Made by a program: the position numbers and the translations under genes. DNA of 64,000 nt, from the NCBI RefSeq assembly GCF_000308215.1, contig NZ_CAJE01000012.1, forward strand, positions 568,894 to 632,893, given 5' to 3'. Source of the DNA: Methanomassiliicoccus luminyensis B10 (GTDB lineage: Archaea > Thermoplasmatota > Thermoplasmata > Methanomassiliicoccales > Methanomassiliicoccaceae). Shown here piece after piece: positions 1-8,248 of this stretch. The notes below the pieces were generated by a model. It searched no databases and had not been told where the DNA came from. It was given only the letters and a program-made list of their open reading frames with translations. Position 1 is the stretch's first letter. The number at the start of each line of letters is the position of its first letter.

Positions 1-663
1 CACGTCAAGGTGTGCGCGTACTATGGCACCGACGGCGGCCTGGGGGCGCTCTTCCAGACCAGGAAGCAGAGGCAGTATCCCACCGAGTTCGGGGTGGGGA
101 CGATCATGCACAGCATCCATGACCCCGAGGTCGCGAAGATGGGGCTGCGGTTCTTCGAGGGCGTCGGGTACCGGGGGGTCGGGTCGATAGAGTTCAAGCT
201 GGACGATCGGGACGGGAAGTACAAGATGATCGAGCTGAACCCCCGGCTGTGGGCGCAGAACTCCCAGGCCACCTACGCCGGGGTCAATTTCTCGCTGATA
301 GAGTACCTCGACGTGACGGGGCAGGGCATGGGGCCAGCCCCGGACTGGAAGGATAACGTCAGGTGGATGGACTCCTTCGAGGACCTCCAGGCGTTCAGCT
401 GGTTCAAGGACTACGGGATGGTGAAGCGCAGGGACCTTATCAATTCCTGGATGACCATCGACTGCCACGCCTATTTTGCCTGGGACGACCTCGGCCCGGT
501 ATGGGCGCACACCGGGGGCGGAGTGGAGGCGGCGAAGCTCCTGGTGGCCCTCGGCAAGATGGGGCGCGCTGACCGGGTGTCCGAGAGCGTGCGGAGGGGG
601 TACGCCCACCTCCGTCCGAGGAGGTCGATGAAGGAGGCTGTGGAGGTCAAACGTACCGGATGA
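1..663 (+). CDS. ATP-grasp family protein, C-terminal part (partial)
   Basis: The reading frame is open from the first base of the window, so the 5' end is missing and about 220 codons remain. The segment has the C-lobe signature of ATP-grasp ligases: a Gly-rich strand followed by IEFKLDDRDGKYKMIELNPR, where the late Glu and Asn usually bind Mg-ATP. It resembles the carbamoyl-phosphate-synthase-like ATP-grasp group (COG3919 type), whose members ligate carboxylates to amines or thiols. The substrate cannot be told from this fragment. The stop overlaps the convergent gene at 647-1273 by 17 nt. The ATP-grasp call is firm; the exact enzyme is open. Confidence 0.7.
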   Translation, partial: HVKVCAYYGTDGGLGALFQTRKQRQYPTEFGVGTIMHSIHDPEVAKMGLRFFEGVGYRGVGSIEFKLDDRDGKYKMIELNPRLWAQNSQATYAGVNFSLIEYLDVTGQGMGPAPDWKDNVRWMDSFEDLQAFSWFKDYGMVKRRDLINSWMTIDCHAYFAWDDLGPVWAHTGGGVEAAKLLVALGKMGRADRVSESVRRGYAHLRPRRSMKEAVEVKRTG

Positions 664-1273
664 CGCCCTCGGGGACGTCCTTCTTTCTCTTCAGGCCGAG
701 GTCCAGCCACAGGCCCAGGGCCTTGCCGAGGTCGTGGATGTATTCACCCGCGGCGAGGGCATTCCTCTCCACCACGGCGGCCAAGCGGTCCATCAGTTCG
801 GGGGAGGGGATGAAATCCAGGCCTCTCCCGTTCCGGTCCAGCTCGAAGTGGATGACCCGGTCCGGCAGGGTGCAGAACTCCTCCCTGAGGAACGCGGGCT
901 CCTCGGTCATCTTCAGCTCCATCTTCTTCCCCAGGTTGAGAGATGCCTTCTCTACCGTGCGGATCTCTTCCATGATCTGGGCGACGGCCCTTCTCCCCTT
1001 TAGGCAGTGGTCGTGGAAATCCTCCACCCTCACGCTCTCATAGTCGGCCTTGGCCGCCTTTTCGCACTCCCGCACCAGGTCCATGAGCTTGCCCATCTCC
1101 TCGAACATCGCCAGTAGTATGGCGAAGCGCATCCTGTCCTGGCCAGAGTATCTGTCCGCTTCGCCCAGGACATGATAGGAATTAGCGTTCTCCAGTATAT
1201 GGGCGGCCAGGTCCTCGGCCGTCTGGAAGGCCACGTCCCTCGGGGGGTAGGCCACGTCAGGGTCACTGCTCAT
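647..1273 (-). CDS. AbiV-like HEPN-domain protein
   Basis: A 208-residue, all-helical, charged protein. Residues 20-100 fit the AbiV/HEPN pattern: an NA-containing first helix, then RMRFAILLAMFEEMGK (the A..LA..EE.GK motif of the family), then DFHDHCLKGRR. R82-VEDF-H87 matches the R-X4-6-H motif that HEPN ribonucleases use for catalysis. AbiV proteins block phage translation in bacteria; the link here rests on motif similarity only. A TATA-like box (about 1296-1304, minus strand) lies 25-30 nt before the ATG. No toxin-antitoxin partner is adjacent. It could instead be a non-defence HEPN protein. Confidence 0.5.
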   Translation of the reverse strand: MSSDPDVAYPPRDVAFQTAEDLAAHILENANSYHVLGEADRYSGQDRMRFAILLAMFEEMGKLMDLVRECEKAAKADYESVRVEDFHDHCLKGRRAVAQIMEEIRTVEKASLNLGKKMELKMTEEPAFLREEFCTLPDRVIHFELDRNGRGLDFIPSPELMDRLAAVVERNALAAGEYIHDLGKALGLWLDLGLKRKKDVPEGVIRYV

Positions 1274-1393
1274 GTCTCTTCAATCCTCATCGACCCATAT
1301 AATCCATTTGGCGAGCTCCTTCCACATGACGGGGCAAGGAGCGGGAGAGCTCGGCACGCATCTTTATCACCCCTCCGCTCATAACGTGAAGCC

Positions 1394-1663
1394 ATGGAGA
1401 GCGAACAGGAGCTGTGGGCCCGGGCGAGGCAGCGCGCCGAGGACAAGATGGGGTTCTACATACACCTGGGATTCTTCATCCTGGTGAACGCAGCCCTGAT
1501 CGGGATATGGTGGTTCACCGGAGGCGGGTTCTTCTGGCCGGCGTTCGTCCTGGGGTTCTGGGGCATCGGCCTGGCCGCGCACGCCATCGGGACCTTCGGC
1601 AGCGGGAGGTACACCGATCGGCTGGTCCAGAGAGAGTACGAGCGGCTCCGGGACCGGAAGTGA
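1394..1663 (+). CDS. 2TM-domain small membrane protein
   Basis: An 89-residue protein with a charged N-terminus, two closely spaced hydrophobic segments (about residues 20-40 and 46-66) and a basic/acidic tail. The pattern FYIHLGFFILVNAALIGIWW, then FWP, then a Gly-rich helix with a His matches the 2TM domain (PF13239) found alone or fused to signalling proteins. Function is unknown. A TATA-like element (CTTTATC, about 1361) lies about 28 nt before the ATG, which suggests a leaderless message. It is divergent from the HEPN gene. Confidence 0.7.
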   Translation: MESEQELWARARQRAEDKMGFYIHLGFFILVNAALIGIWWFTGGGFFWPAFVLGFWGIGLAAHAIGTFGSGRYTDRLVQREYERLRDRK

Positions 1664-1667
1664 CGTC

Positions 1668-1970
1668 CTAGTCCTCGATGATACGCAGGAAGATGCGGGC
1701 GAGAGCCCTCCTCTCCTCCGGCTCAGCGTGCGCCCATACCGAGGCCATGAGCTTTTCCTCCGGGGAGCCGGGGCATATCCTCTCGTTGATGAATTCCAGC
1801 ACGTCCTCGGTTACGTCCACCAGGTGCTCCTCGGAGGGGTCCGTCTCCCTTGCCGATTCGACCGTCTCCTTCAGCGATCCTTTCCAGCCCTCCCAGTCCC
1901 TGGAGAAGTTGAACAGGTTCAGGCATGCCTCGACACTTTCCCGCGCGGAACCCGTGAGGTCTTCTTTCAT
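1668..1970 (-). CDS. hypothetical acidic helical protein
   Basis: A 100-residue protein, Glu-rich and predicted helical, with no family I recognise. The ATG at 1970 was chosen because the frame upstream (to 2225) is compositionally unlike a protein and crosses the symmetric operator at 2120-2158. No clear Shine-Dalgarno precedes it. It is convergent with the 2TM gene, 4 nt apart, and divergent from the ABC exporter at 2292, so it could share the intergenic control region. Coding likelihood is moderate. Confidence 0.45.
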   Translation of the reverse strand: MKEDLTGSARESVEACLNLFNFSRDWEGWKGSLKETVESARETDPSEEHLVDVTEDVLEFINERICPGSPEEKLMASVWAHAEPEERRALARIFLRIIED

Positions 1971-2119
1971 GCCCTGAAAGTGGAGACTGATAGCTAATAA
2001 TGGTTCTTCATAGGCACCATACTCTTTGGTGGGCCATTTGATGAGGGTTGCCGCCGATGAGGGGACGATGGCACCGCCTCGCGCAATCCTTCCCCCGGGA
2101 CGGCGGCGCAAGGTTAATA

Positions 2120-2158
2120 ATGTGATGTATATCACATGATGTGAACTATACCTCACAT
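2120..2158. promoter_or_regulatory. tandem TGTGA-type inverted repeats (operator)
   Basis: Two adjacent dyads share the half-site ATGTGA. The first is ATGTGAT-GTAT-ATCACAT (2120-2137) and the second ATGTGA-N8-TCACAT (2139-2158). Their centres are 20 bp apart, about two helical turns. The first contains TGTGA-N6-TCACA, the classic CRP/FNR-superfamily consensus. The sites lie upstream of the ABC exporter operon, whose TATA-like ATATTTATT is near 2227-2235. Symmetry and spacing are seen directly; the binding protein is unknown. Confidence 0.6.
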
Positions 2159-2291
2159 ATTGTGGAGGGAATACCATATGAGGCGAGAACATGAGAACGC
2201 TTAGAAGGGGCAGGGGACACGACATAGATATTTATTCAGCATTATGCATGCTAATTAGAGCAGGGCTTACCAGAGAGGATGGAAGGTTCAG

Positions 2292-3008
2292 ATGACTGCG
2301 GTAGAAGTAAAGGACCTGGTGAAGAACTTCGGGGATTTCCAGGCGGTCAAGGGCGCCTCCTTCTCCGTCGACGAGGGTGAGGTGTTCGGGCTCATCGGCC
2401 CCAACGGGGCGGGGAAGACCACCACTATGAGGATGATGTCCACTTTGCTGGAGATCAGCGGAGGGAGCATCAATCTGTTCGGCTACGACGTGAAGGAGCA
2501 GACCGACGAGGTGAGGAGGATCATCAGCTATCTGCCGGAGGAGGCGGGGGCGTACAAGAACCTCACCGGGCGGCAATACTTGTCGTTCATCGGCAAGTTC
2601 TTCGCCGAGGGCAAGGAGTTCGAGGACATATTGGAGCGGGGCATCAAGATCGCCAACCTGGGCGAGCGCATCGACGACAAGGTGGAAACGTACAGCAAAG
2701 GGATGACCCGCCGCCTGCTGGTCGGCAGGGCCCTGATGTTCAGGCCGCGCCTGGCCATTCTCGACGAGCTGACTTCGGGTCTTGATGTCATCAATGCGCA
2801 GAAGGTAAGGAACACGGTGAAGGACACCACCAAGGACGGAACGACCATCATCGTGTCATCCCATAACATGCTCGAGGTCGAGCTGATCTGCGACCGCATC
2901 GCCCTCGTGAACGATGGGCGCGTAGTGGAGCAGGGGACCCCCAATGAGCTGAAGAAGAAGTATGACGCATCCAACATCGAGGATGTCTTCGTGAGGGTGG
3001 TCGGATGA
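2292..3008 (+). CDS. ABC transporter ATP-binding protein (NatA/DrrA type)
   Basis: A 238-residue ATPase subunit of an ABC-2 exporter; ATP hydrolysis drives efflux through the permease encoded next. Walker A is GPNGAGKTT (about residues 37-45), the signature region is YSKGMTRRL in place of LSGGQ, Walker B is LAILDE, and the switch His is in SSHNM. The D-loop region reads LDELTSGLD, with Leu where Pro is usual (LDEPTSGLD). The catalytic Glu is kept. GGAAGG precedes the ATG. The stop overlaps the permease start by ATGA, so the two are translationally coupled. The substrate is unknown; family members export Na+, drugs or lipids. Confidence 0.9.
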   Translation: MTAVEVKDLVKNFGDFQAVKGASFSVDEGEVFGLIGPNGAGKTTTMRMMSTLLEISGGSINLFGYDVKEQTDEVRRIISYLPEEAGAYKNLTGRQYLSFIGKFFAEGKEFEDILERGIKIANLGERIDDKVETYSKGMTRRLLVGRALMFRPRLAILDELTSGLDVINAQKVRNTVKDTTKDGTTIIVSSHNMLEVELICDRIALVNDGRVVEQGTPNELKKKYDASNIEDVFVRVVG

Positions 3009-4369
3009 AGCGCAAGAGGAAGTCGCCGCTGGCTAACATCATGGGCAAGGAGATCAGGGAGATGCTCACCTTGGGCACCCTGATCCCCGTCATCGCGATG
3101 GCGATCCTGTTCGCCTCGCTGGGCGGCATGATCGGAGGAGTGCAGGACGAGGCGGAGAAGCCGCCGGTGATCGGACTGATAAACCAGGACACCGACACCG
3201 TGTGGGGCACCGGGGCCGCCGCAATGCTGGCCCAGAGCACCGAAGTGGTATATAACGGCACCAGCATCGAGGAGGGGCTGGAACATGTCTCCGACGCGGG
3301 CGGGGTCGCCCTGCTGGTGATCACACCCGATTTCGGGTACAACATCACCAATGATCGGCCGGGGACCATCCAAGTTTACTGGATAATGTACGGCGCGGGG
3401 ATAATGGACTCCATATCCTCGTCGGTCGTGGACGTGCTCATCGACCAGGTCAACACCCAGCTGTCCGCGGTCCTGATCGAGCAGGGGAACACCAACGCGA
3501 CGATGGTCCTGGACCCGACCACCAAGAGCGAGACCACCTATTTCAAGGAGAAGACCATGGAAGGGATCTCCCCGGCCACCATCTCCTCGACGCTGTCGTC
3601 CCAGTCGCTCATCATCCCGCTGGTAGTGATGATAGTGGTAATGATGTCCGGAGGCATGATCATAGCTTCCATGGGCATGGAGAAGGAGAACAAGACGCTG
3701 GAGACCCTGATGACCATGCCGGTCAAGCGCAGGGACATAGTCTTCGGCAAGCTGGGCGGCGCCGCGGTGGTCGGCCTGATCATGGCGGTCGTATACATGC
3801 TGGGCATGAACCAGTACATGGACTCGATGCAGAGCGTCTCCACCATCGACCTGGCCAAGTACGGGCTGGTGCTCGACGCTACGGACTACGTGCTGGTGGG
3901 CGTCTCCCTGTTCCTGGCGGTGCTGGGGGCCCTGACCCTGTGCATGCTGCTCGGCGCGATGGCCCGCGACTACAAGTCCGCCCAGAGCCTGACCCTGCCC
4001 GTATCGCTCCTGGCGATGGTGCCGCTCTTCATCCTGATGATGAAGGACTTCGCCACCCTGCCGACGGCGATCCAGGGCGCGCTGTTCCTCATACCCTTCA
4101 CCCATCCCATGATGGCGATGAACAACCTTATGTTCGACGACTACACCCTGGTCCTGGCCGGGATCGGCTACGAGCTGGTGTTCGTTATCGTGACCATAGC
4201 CATCGCGGTGTGGATCTTCAAGAAGGACATGCTGGTCTCGGGAAGGCAGAAGAGGAACAAAGGGGCCGGCGGGAAGAAAGTGTGGCCAGGCGCAAAGCTG
4301 GGAATAAAGAAGGGGGAAAGTACCGAAAGGAAAGAGGGAACGCCCCTGTGGAAGGACCTCGGAAAGTGA
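3005..4369 (+). CDS. ABC-2 type permease (NatB-like)
   Basis: A 454-residue integral membrane partner of the preceding ATPase. It has one N-terminal membrane helix (about 20-42), a large extracytoplasmic domain (about 45-190), and a bundle of five or so helices after residue 195. These include a Met-rich stretch (VMIVVMMSGGMI) and the cytoplasmic loop MEKENKTLETLMTMPVKR, typical of the CPBP/NatB branch of ABC-2 permeases. The tail is lysine-rich. The start overlaps the ATPase stop by 4 nt. It probably exports a hydrophobic or ionic compound under control of the TGTGA operators at 2120-2158. Confidence 0.85.
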   Translation: MKRKRKSPLANIMGKEIREMLTLGTLIPVIAMAILFASLGGMIGGVQDEAEKPPVIGLINQDTDTVWGTGAAAMLAQSTEVVYNGTSIEEGLEHVSDAGGVALLVITPDFGYNITNDRPGTIQVYWIMYGAGIMDSISSSVVDVLIDQVNTQLSAVLIEQGNTNATMVLDPTTKSETTYFKEKTMEGISPATISSTLSSQSLIIPLVVMIVVMMSGGMIIASMGMEKENKTLETLMTMPVKRRDIVFGKLGGAAVVGLIMAVVYMLGMNQYMDSMQSVSTIDLAKYGLVLDATDYVLVGVSLFLAVLGALTLCMLLGAMARDYKSAQSLTLPVSLLAMVPLFILMMKDFATLPTAIQGALFLIPFTHPMMAMNNLMFDDYTLVLAGIGYELVFVIVTIAIAVWIFKKDMLVSGRQKRNKGAGGKKVWPGAKLGIKKGESTERKEGTPLWKDLGK

Positions 4370-4389
4370 GGCCCTTCCGTCAAACCCTT

Positions 4390-4608
4390 TTACTTTCTTT
4401 CAGGGGGATGAGCGTGCTCGTGGCGCTCTCCGGTGTCCCTTCTCCTTCCCCGGCCGGTCCACCAGCCGACAAGGAACCATAGTCCCAGCAGGACTAAGAA
4501 TATCCCTACGATCCAGCTCAGGAGGTTCGAGAACGCTATAACCAGTATCCCGAAGATTATAGCGATCACCGCCAATATCGGATGGAACTCCATATTTATC
4601 CCTACCAT
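4390..4608 (-). CDS. DUF3096-like small membrane protein
   Basis: A short protein of 72 residues, or 67 if the second Met (4593) is used. It is almost entirely two hydrophobic helices (about 8-25 and 30-50) with a Pro-free ...NLLSWIVGIFLVLLGLWFL core typical of DUF3096, then a basic His/Arg tail. A TATA-like TTAAATATC (about 4622-4632, minus strand) lies about 35 nt before the ATG at 4593, which favours that internal start. Role unknown. It is convergent with the ABC permease. Confidence 0.6.
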   Translation of the reverse strand: MVGINMEFHPILAVIAIIFGILVIAFSNLLSWIVGIFLVLLGLWFLVGWWTGRGRRRDTGERHEHAHPPERK

Positions 4609-5011
4609 TTTCTACGTAGAGAACGATATTTAACTATTTGGTCCGGACAGGGCCGATAACGAAGACGTTCCGGCCCAGCCAGTTGACATTGGGCCCTCCA
4701 CCGGACAAGCGGACGCCGTGCTGGTAGGGGTCGTTGCCATGACCGGCATCAGCGGGCGAACCTTGATCTTTATAATGCGGCCCCCTCCTGCGATCGGCCG
4801 CCTAAAGATGGCAGAGAAAATAATTTTATAAAATTATATTATCGACCGCATTGGTTCCGATATCTCAAATGACGGTGGCCAGGCCAGGCGCCGGAAGGTC
4901 CCGGCCCGCACCTTATTATTAACGAACTCCCTCGTCACGGACCGGTCTCGGGCGCTGCCAGACGCCTTTTTTATATTGCTAGATGCACACCGATTGCCCG
5001 AAGGTTTAAGT
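4609..5011. other. intergenic region with 18-bp perfect AT palindrome
   Basis: No gene is seen in these 400 bases. The left edge holds the promoter of the DUF3096-like gene. At 4820-4837 there is a perfect 18-bp palindrome, ATAATTTTATAAAATTAT, flanked by more A/T. A TATA box TTTATATT (4970-4977) lies about 38 nt before the ATG at 5012. The middle (4640-4800) is GC-rich without a convincing RNA fold. Confidence 0.5.
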
Positions 5012-5380
5012 ATGGGTCACCTTCTTGTCGTTGGCGGAGTAATAATATTGCGAGGTAGGAGACCACCATTCAAGACGGACGCGGAGCGGAGAGCGGAAGA
5101 GAACCGCCGCCGGATGCGTCCCCAGACACCACGCACTGCGATGCTCAACCTTCATCGTTTGGGTTCTTTCAAATATGATTTGAGGGAGATTCTCAACGCA
5201 TCGCCTATGGACAAGACCGCCATACCGACCGTGGTCGCGAACATCATTGCCAAAGCATCCAGGGTCTCTGTGAGAGAGACAAAAGAGTACATACGGGACA
5301 TCGAGAAGCAGGGGGTCATAGACAAGATCGCCGCTGATGACACCTGCTCCCTCCTGGACAGATATTCCAAGTGGCGCTGA
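5012..5380 (+). CDS. hypothetical protein with winged-helix-like C-terminus
   Basis: A 122-residue protein I do not recognise. The N-terminus has a short hydrophobic stretch (residues 3-14), followed by a very basic segment rich in Arg (about 15-45) and a C-terminal helical region (about 58-120) of alternating amphipathic helices ending in KQGVIDKIAADD. This looks like a small winged-helix or helical bundle, but no motif proves it. The ATG at 5012 was preferred over an in-frame upstream start (4976) because the TATA box at 4970-4977 overlaps that earlier codon. Confidence 0.5.
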   Translation: MGHLLVVGGVIILRGRRPPFKTDAERRAEENRRRMRPQTPRTAMLNLHRLGSFKYDLREILNASPMDKTAIPTVVANIIAKASRVSVRETKEYIRDIEKQGVIDKIAADDTCSLLDRYSKWR

Positions 5381-5410
5381 ACGACCTTCCCTGTTTTAGG
5401 ATATAGCCCC

Positions 5411-6823
5411 TCAGCGAGCTGCTCGAGGCAGGGGCTGTACGCTCAGCTTTTTGCCCTTGTAGCTGGTCTGTCGAAGCGCGCGCAGTACCTTCATCGCCAC
5501 ATCCTTGTGCACCTCAACAGTGGACCTGCGGTCATCGATCTCGATCTGGCCAATGGCCATGTCGTTGATGCGGGCGGTGTGGGCGACGAAGTCGGAGATC
5601 TCTACCTTGTTGGTCCCGTCGGCCCTGCCCACCGATATTTCCAGGCGCACCATGCCGAAGATGTCGGCCATCTCGTCGAAGTCCAGCACCTCGCGCACCA
5701 GCTCCTTGCCCTTGTGCTCAGGCACCTCGACCTGCTTCAGCTTCACCTCGGTGAACTTCTCGATGGCGTCCAGGAGGTGCATCTCGTCCTGGGAGACGAA
5801 GGTGATGGCCTTTCCCTCCTTCCCGGCCCTCCCGGTCCTGCCGATCCTATGAACGTACACCTCGGGGGACTCCGGGATGTCGTAGTTGATGACGTGGGTG
5901 ACCCCTTCGATGTCCAGGCCCCTGGCGGCGACATCGGTGGCGATGAGAACCTTAATCTTTCCGGAGCGGAAGTCGGAGAGCACCTTCTCCCTCCTTGCCT
6001 GGGTGAGATCACCGTGGATAGCCGCGGCAGGGTATCCATAGGACGCCAAGCGCTTTTCGATGATGTCCACCATGAACTTGGTCTGAGCGAACACGATAGC
6101 TTTGGGCCTCTCCTTGTCCAGGACCCTGCACAGCGCCCAGATCTTGTTCTTCCGGCCTACCGCGAAGTACATCTGCTTGGTGTTCGGGAGCACCAGCTCA
6201 TCCTCGGACACCGACACCACTTGGGGGTCCATCATGTGCTGCTCCCCCAGGTTCCTTATCTCCCCGGGCAGGGTGGCGGAGAACAGCATGGTCTGACGGT
6301 CCTTGGGAACCTTGGAGATGATGTACTGGATGTCCTCGATGAACCCCATGTCCAGCATCCTGTCGGCCTCGTCGAGGACCATAAAGCGGACCCCCCTGAG
6401 GTCCAGGTTCCCCCTCTGGATGTGATCGATCACTCTACCGGGAGTGCCAGCGACGATGTCCACGCCCTTATGCAGCGCCTCCACCTGCGGCTCTATGGCA
6501 GCCCCGCCGTACACGGCCAAGACCCTGATGTCGGTGAAGGTGCTGAGCCTCTTCAGCTCTTCGGAGACCTGCACCGCCAGCTCCCGGGTCGGGCACAATA
6601 TGAGCGCATGGGGCCGTTTACCTGGCTCGATGCTCTGGATGATGGGGATGCCGAAGGCGGCGGTCTTGCCCGTGCCTGTTTGGGCCTGGGCGATGACGTC
6701 CTTGCCCTCCAAGAGGAGGGGTATGGTGCTCACCTGAACGGGGGTCGGTTCGGCCCAGCCGAGCGAATCTATCGCCTTCAGCACTCTCTCGTCGATGTTC
6801 AATGAAGGAAAATCTTGCGCCAT
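5411..6823 (-). CDS. deaD: DEAD-box RNA helicase with DbpA-type RNA-binding domain
   Basis: A 470-residue ATP-dependent RNA helicase that unwinds short duplexes, probably in ribosome assembly or mRNA turnover. Motifs in order: the Q motif near PTPVQ, motif I AQTGTGKT (about 46-53), Ia PTRELA, Ib TPGRV, motif II DEAD (about 150), motif III SAT, motif V ARGLDI, motif VI HRIGRTGRAG. Residues about 390-465 form a separate domain like the DbpA RRM (PF03880), which in bacteria targets 23S rRNA. This domain layout is more typical of bacterial helicases. The gene is monocistronic or follows the DUF1638 gene upstream. Confidence 0.95.
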   Translation of the reverse strand: MAQDFPSLNIDERVLKAIDSLGWAEPTPVQVSTIPLLLEGKDVIAQAQTGTGKTAAFGIPIIQSIEPGKRPHALILCPTRELAVQVSEELKRLSTFTDIRVLAVYGGAAIEPQVEALHKGVDIVAGTPGRVIDHIQRGNLDLRGVRFMVLDEADRMLDMGFIEDIQYIISKVPKDRQTMLFSATLPGEIRNLGEQHMMDPQVVSVSEDELVLPNTKQMYFAVGRKNKIWALCRVLDKERPKAIVFAQTKFMVDIIEKRLASYGYPAAAIHGDLTQARREKVLSDFRSGKIKVLIATDVAARGLDIEGVTHVINYDIPESPEVYVHRIGRTGRAGKEGKAITFVSQDEMHLLDAIEKFTEVKLKQVEVPEHKGKELVREVLDFDEMADIFGMVRLEISVGRADGTNKVEISDFVAHTARINDMAIGQIEIDDRRSTVEVHKDVAMKVLRALRQTSYKGKKLSVQPLPRAAR

Positions 6824-6984
6824 GGATTATCACACTGTTACAGATCATCTCCCAGGGGCCTGCCCTGGGCGTTATCTAGTTCTGCAATTCCCCCATCCAC
6901 CCGGCCGTTCTTAATATTATTGCTGTGGGGCGAGGAATGTCGCTGGAACGGCGGAGCCTGGTCCCGTTCCCGCGGAGCGCCGGA

Positions 6985-7626
6985 CTAGGCCTTCCCGGCG
7001 GCCCCGGCGGCGAGCCGCTTGGTGCGCTGTATCGACGCGGACAGGCGGGACAGGTCCCCGGCCCGGCAGTCATGGCGCAGCCTGAGCTTGTCGGCGAAGT
7101 CCTGGGACATGGCCTCGAACTCCTTGGTCCCGCTCACCCCGGTGTCGACGTAGAGGCAGCGGGAATATCCATCGAAGATTATGTCCATGAAGTACATGGG
7201 ATCATAGCCCTCGTCCTGCATGGTGTCCAGGCGCAGTTCCTTGATAATGCCGTCCACACCCTTCTCCGCCCACCCCGGGGAGGAGAACCATGTGCCGGTG
7301 CAGGCGGCCTTCTCCTTGGCATATTCCTCCGGGCTTATCATCACCGCCACGCAGTCGTCCCCCTCCAGCATCACCGAGGGGACCTTGACCGACGCGGGAA
7401 GATCGCTCAGCGACCGGCAGGTGGCGTACCCGATGAACACCGCATCGACCTGCCCCTCCAGGGCGTCCACCTTCTCGATTATGGTCTTCCTCATGTCCTC
7501 CGGGTACACGTGAAGGGCGAACTCCAAGTACTCCCGGTGCACGATGTCCGGATCGTCCGCGGTCAGCCTCTCTATCTCCTTCTTGAGTATCTCGCAGGCG
7601 ATGATACCTATCCTCGTCCTGATCAC
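6985..7626 (-). CDS. DUF1638 family protein
   Basis: A 213-residue soluble protein. The N-terminal strand RIGIIACEILKKEIE and the later FIGYATCRSL and MLEGDDCVAVMISPEEYA segments match the DUF1638 pattern, a family common in methanogens and anaerobes and often found near corrinoid methyltransferase genes. Three conserved-looking Cys lie near residues 11, 70 and 90. The biochemical function is unknown. It lies upstream of, and on the same strand as, the helicase, with about 160 nt between them. Confidence 0.75.
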   Translation of the reverse strand: MIRTRIGIIACEILKKEIERLTADDPDIVHREYLEFALHVYPEDMRKTIIEKVDALEGQVDAVFIGYATCRSLSDLPASVKVPSVMLEGDDCVAVMISPEEYAKEKAACTGTWFSSPGWAEKGVDGIIKELRLDTMQDEGYDPMYFMDIIFDGYSRCLYVDTGVSGTKEFEAMSQDFADKLRLRHDCRAGDLSRLSASIQRTKRLAAGAAGKA

Positions 7627-7714
7627 CCAAGAACGTTAGGGCCTTCCGGCCGCATAGAACCTTCGCTCTTCGGCGTGGAGGATGGAAAAACGTAAAATGG
7701 CTGGGCCGGAGGCC

Positions 7715-8176
7715 TCAGCGCTTTCCCCCTTCGGGGTCGTCCAGGAAGGAGGTGAACCAGTCGTGGTGCTCCTCCTCTTCTTCCAGGATGTGTTCGAACA
7801 GCACCCTGGTGGTGACGTCGTCCTCCTTGGCGGCCAGCTTGATGATCTCGTTGTAGTGGGCGATGGTGCTCTCCTCGGCCTTCACGTCCATCCTGAGCTG
7901 GTCCCAGACATCCTCGCCTCCTACGCTGACCGTGGCGGGCTTGGTGGTCGGGATCCCCCCGAGGTAGTACAACCTCTCGGCGATCGCCTCGGCGTGCTTC
8001 ATCTCGGCGATGGCTATCTTCTTGAACATGTCGTTGCCCGCGTAGGCCTTCGCTCCCTTCCACTGGACATGCTGCCACATATACTGGATGCTTACCTGAA
8101 GCTCCATTGCTATGGCCTCGTTGAGCATCTTCTTCATCTTCTCAGAGGCCGCGCCTTCCTTTACCGGTTTTGCCAA
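7715..8176 (-). CDS. ferritin-like / bacterioferritin-type diiron protein
   Basis: A 153-residue four-helix-bundle protein of the bacterioferritin/Dps superfamily, expected to oxidise and store iron or detoxify peroxide in the cytosol. Ferroxidase-type ligands are visible: E25 in AIAMELQVSIQY, the E..H pair in IAEMKHAEAI (about residues 58-61), Glu in DVKAEESTIAHY (about 101), and E...H in ILEEEEEHHDWF. The protein starts at a TTG codon (8174-8176): GGAGG sits 7 nt upstream, and the nearby ATG is out of frame. A monogenic unit. Confidence 0.85.
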   Translation of the reverse strand: MAKPVKEGAASEKMKKMLNEAIAMELQVSIQYMWQHVQWKGAKAYAGNDMFKKIAIAEMKHAEAIAERLYYLGGIPTTKPATVSVGGEDVWDQLRMDVKAEESTIAHYNEIIKLAAKEDDVTTRVLFEHILEEEEEHHDWFTSFLDDPEGGKR

Positions 8177-8248
8177 GCCATCTCCTCCATCATGATCTTC
8201 TTGGCATTATTGTTTGAAGCAGGTCCATATTAAAAGTATTGGAGGTCC

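Noticed and set aside
2528-4105. Long minus-strand frame opposite the ABC exporter genes
   Set aside because: It is a GC-driven shadow: low-complexity His/Gln/Arg-rich translation with no motif, while the plus strand encodes clear ABC subunits.
5507-6805. Long plus-strand frame opposite the DEAD-box helicase
   Set aside because: Translation is His/Leu/Gly-rich without motifs; the minus-strand helicase is certain.
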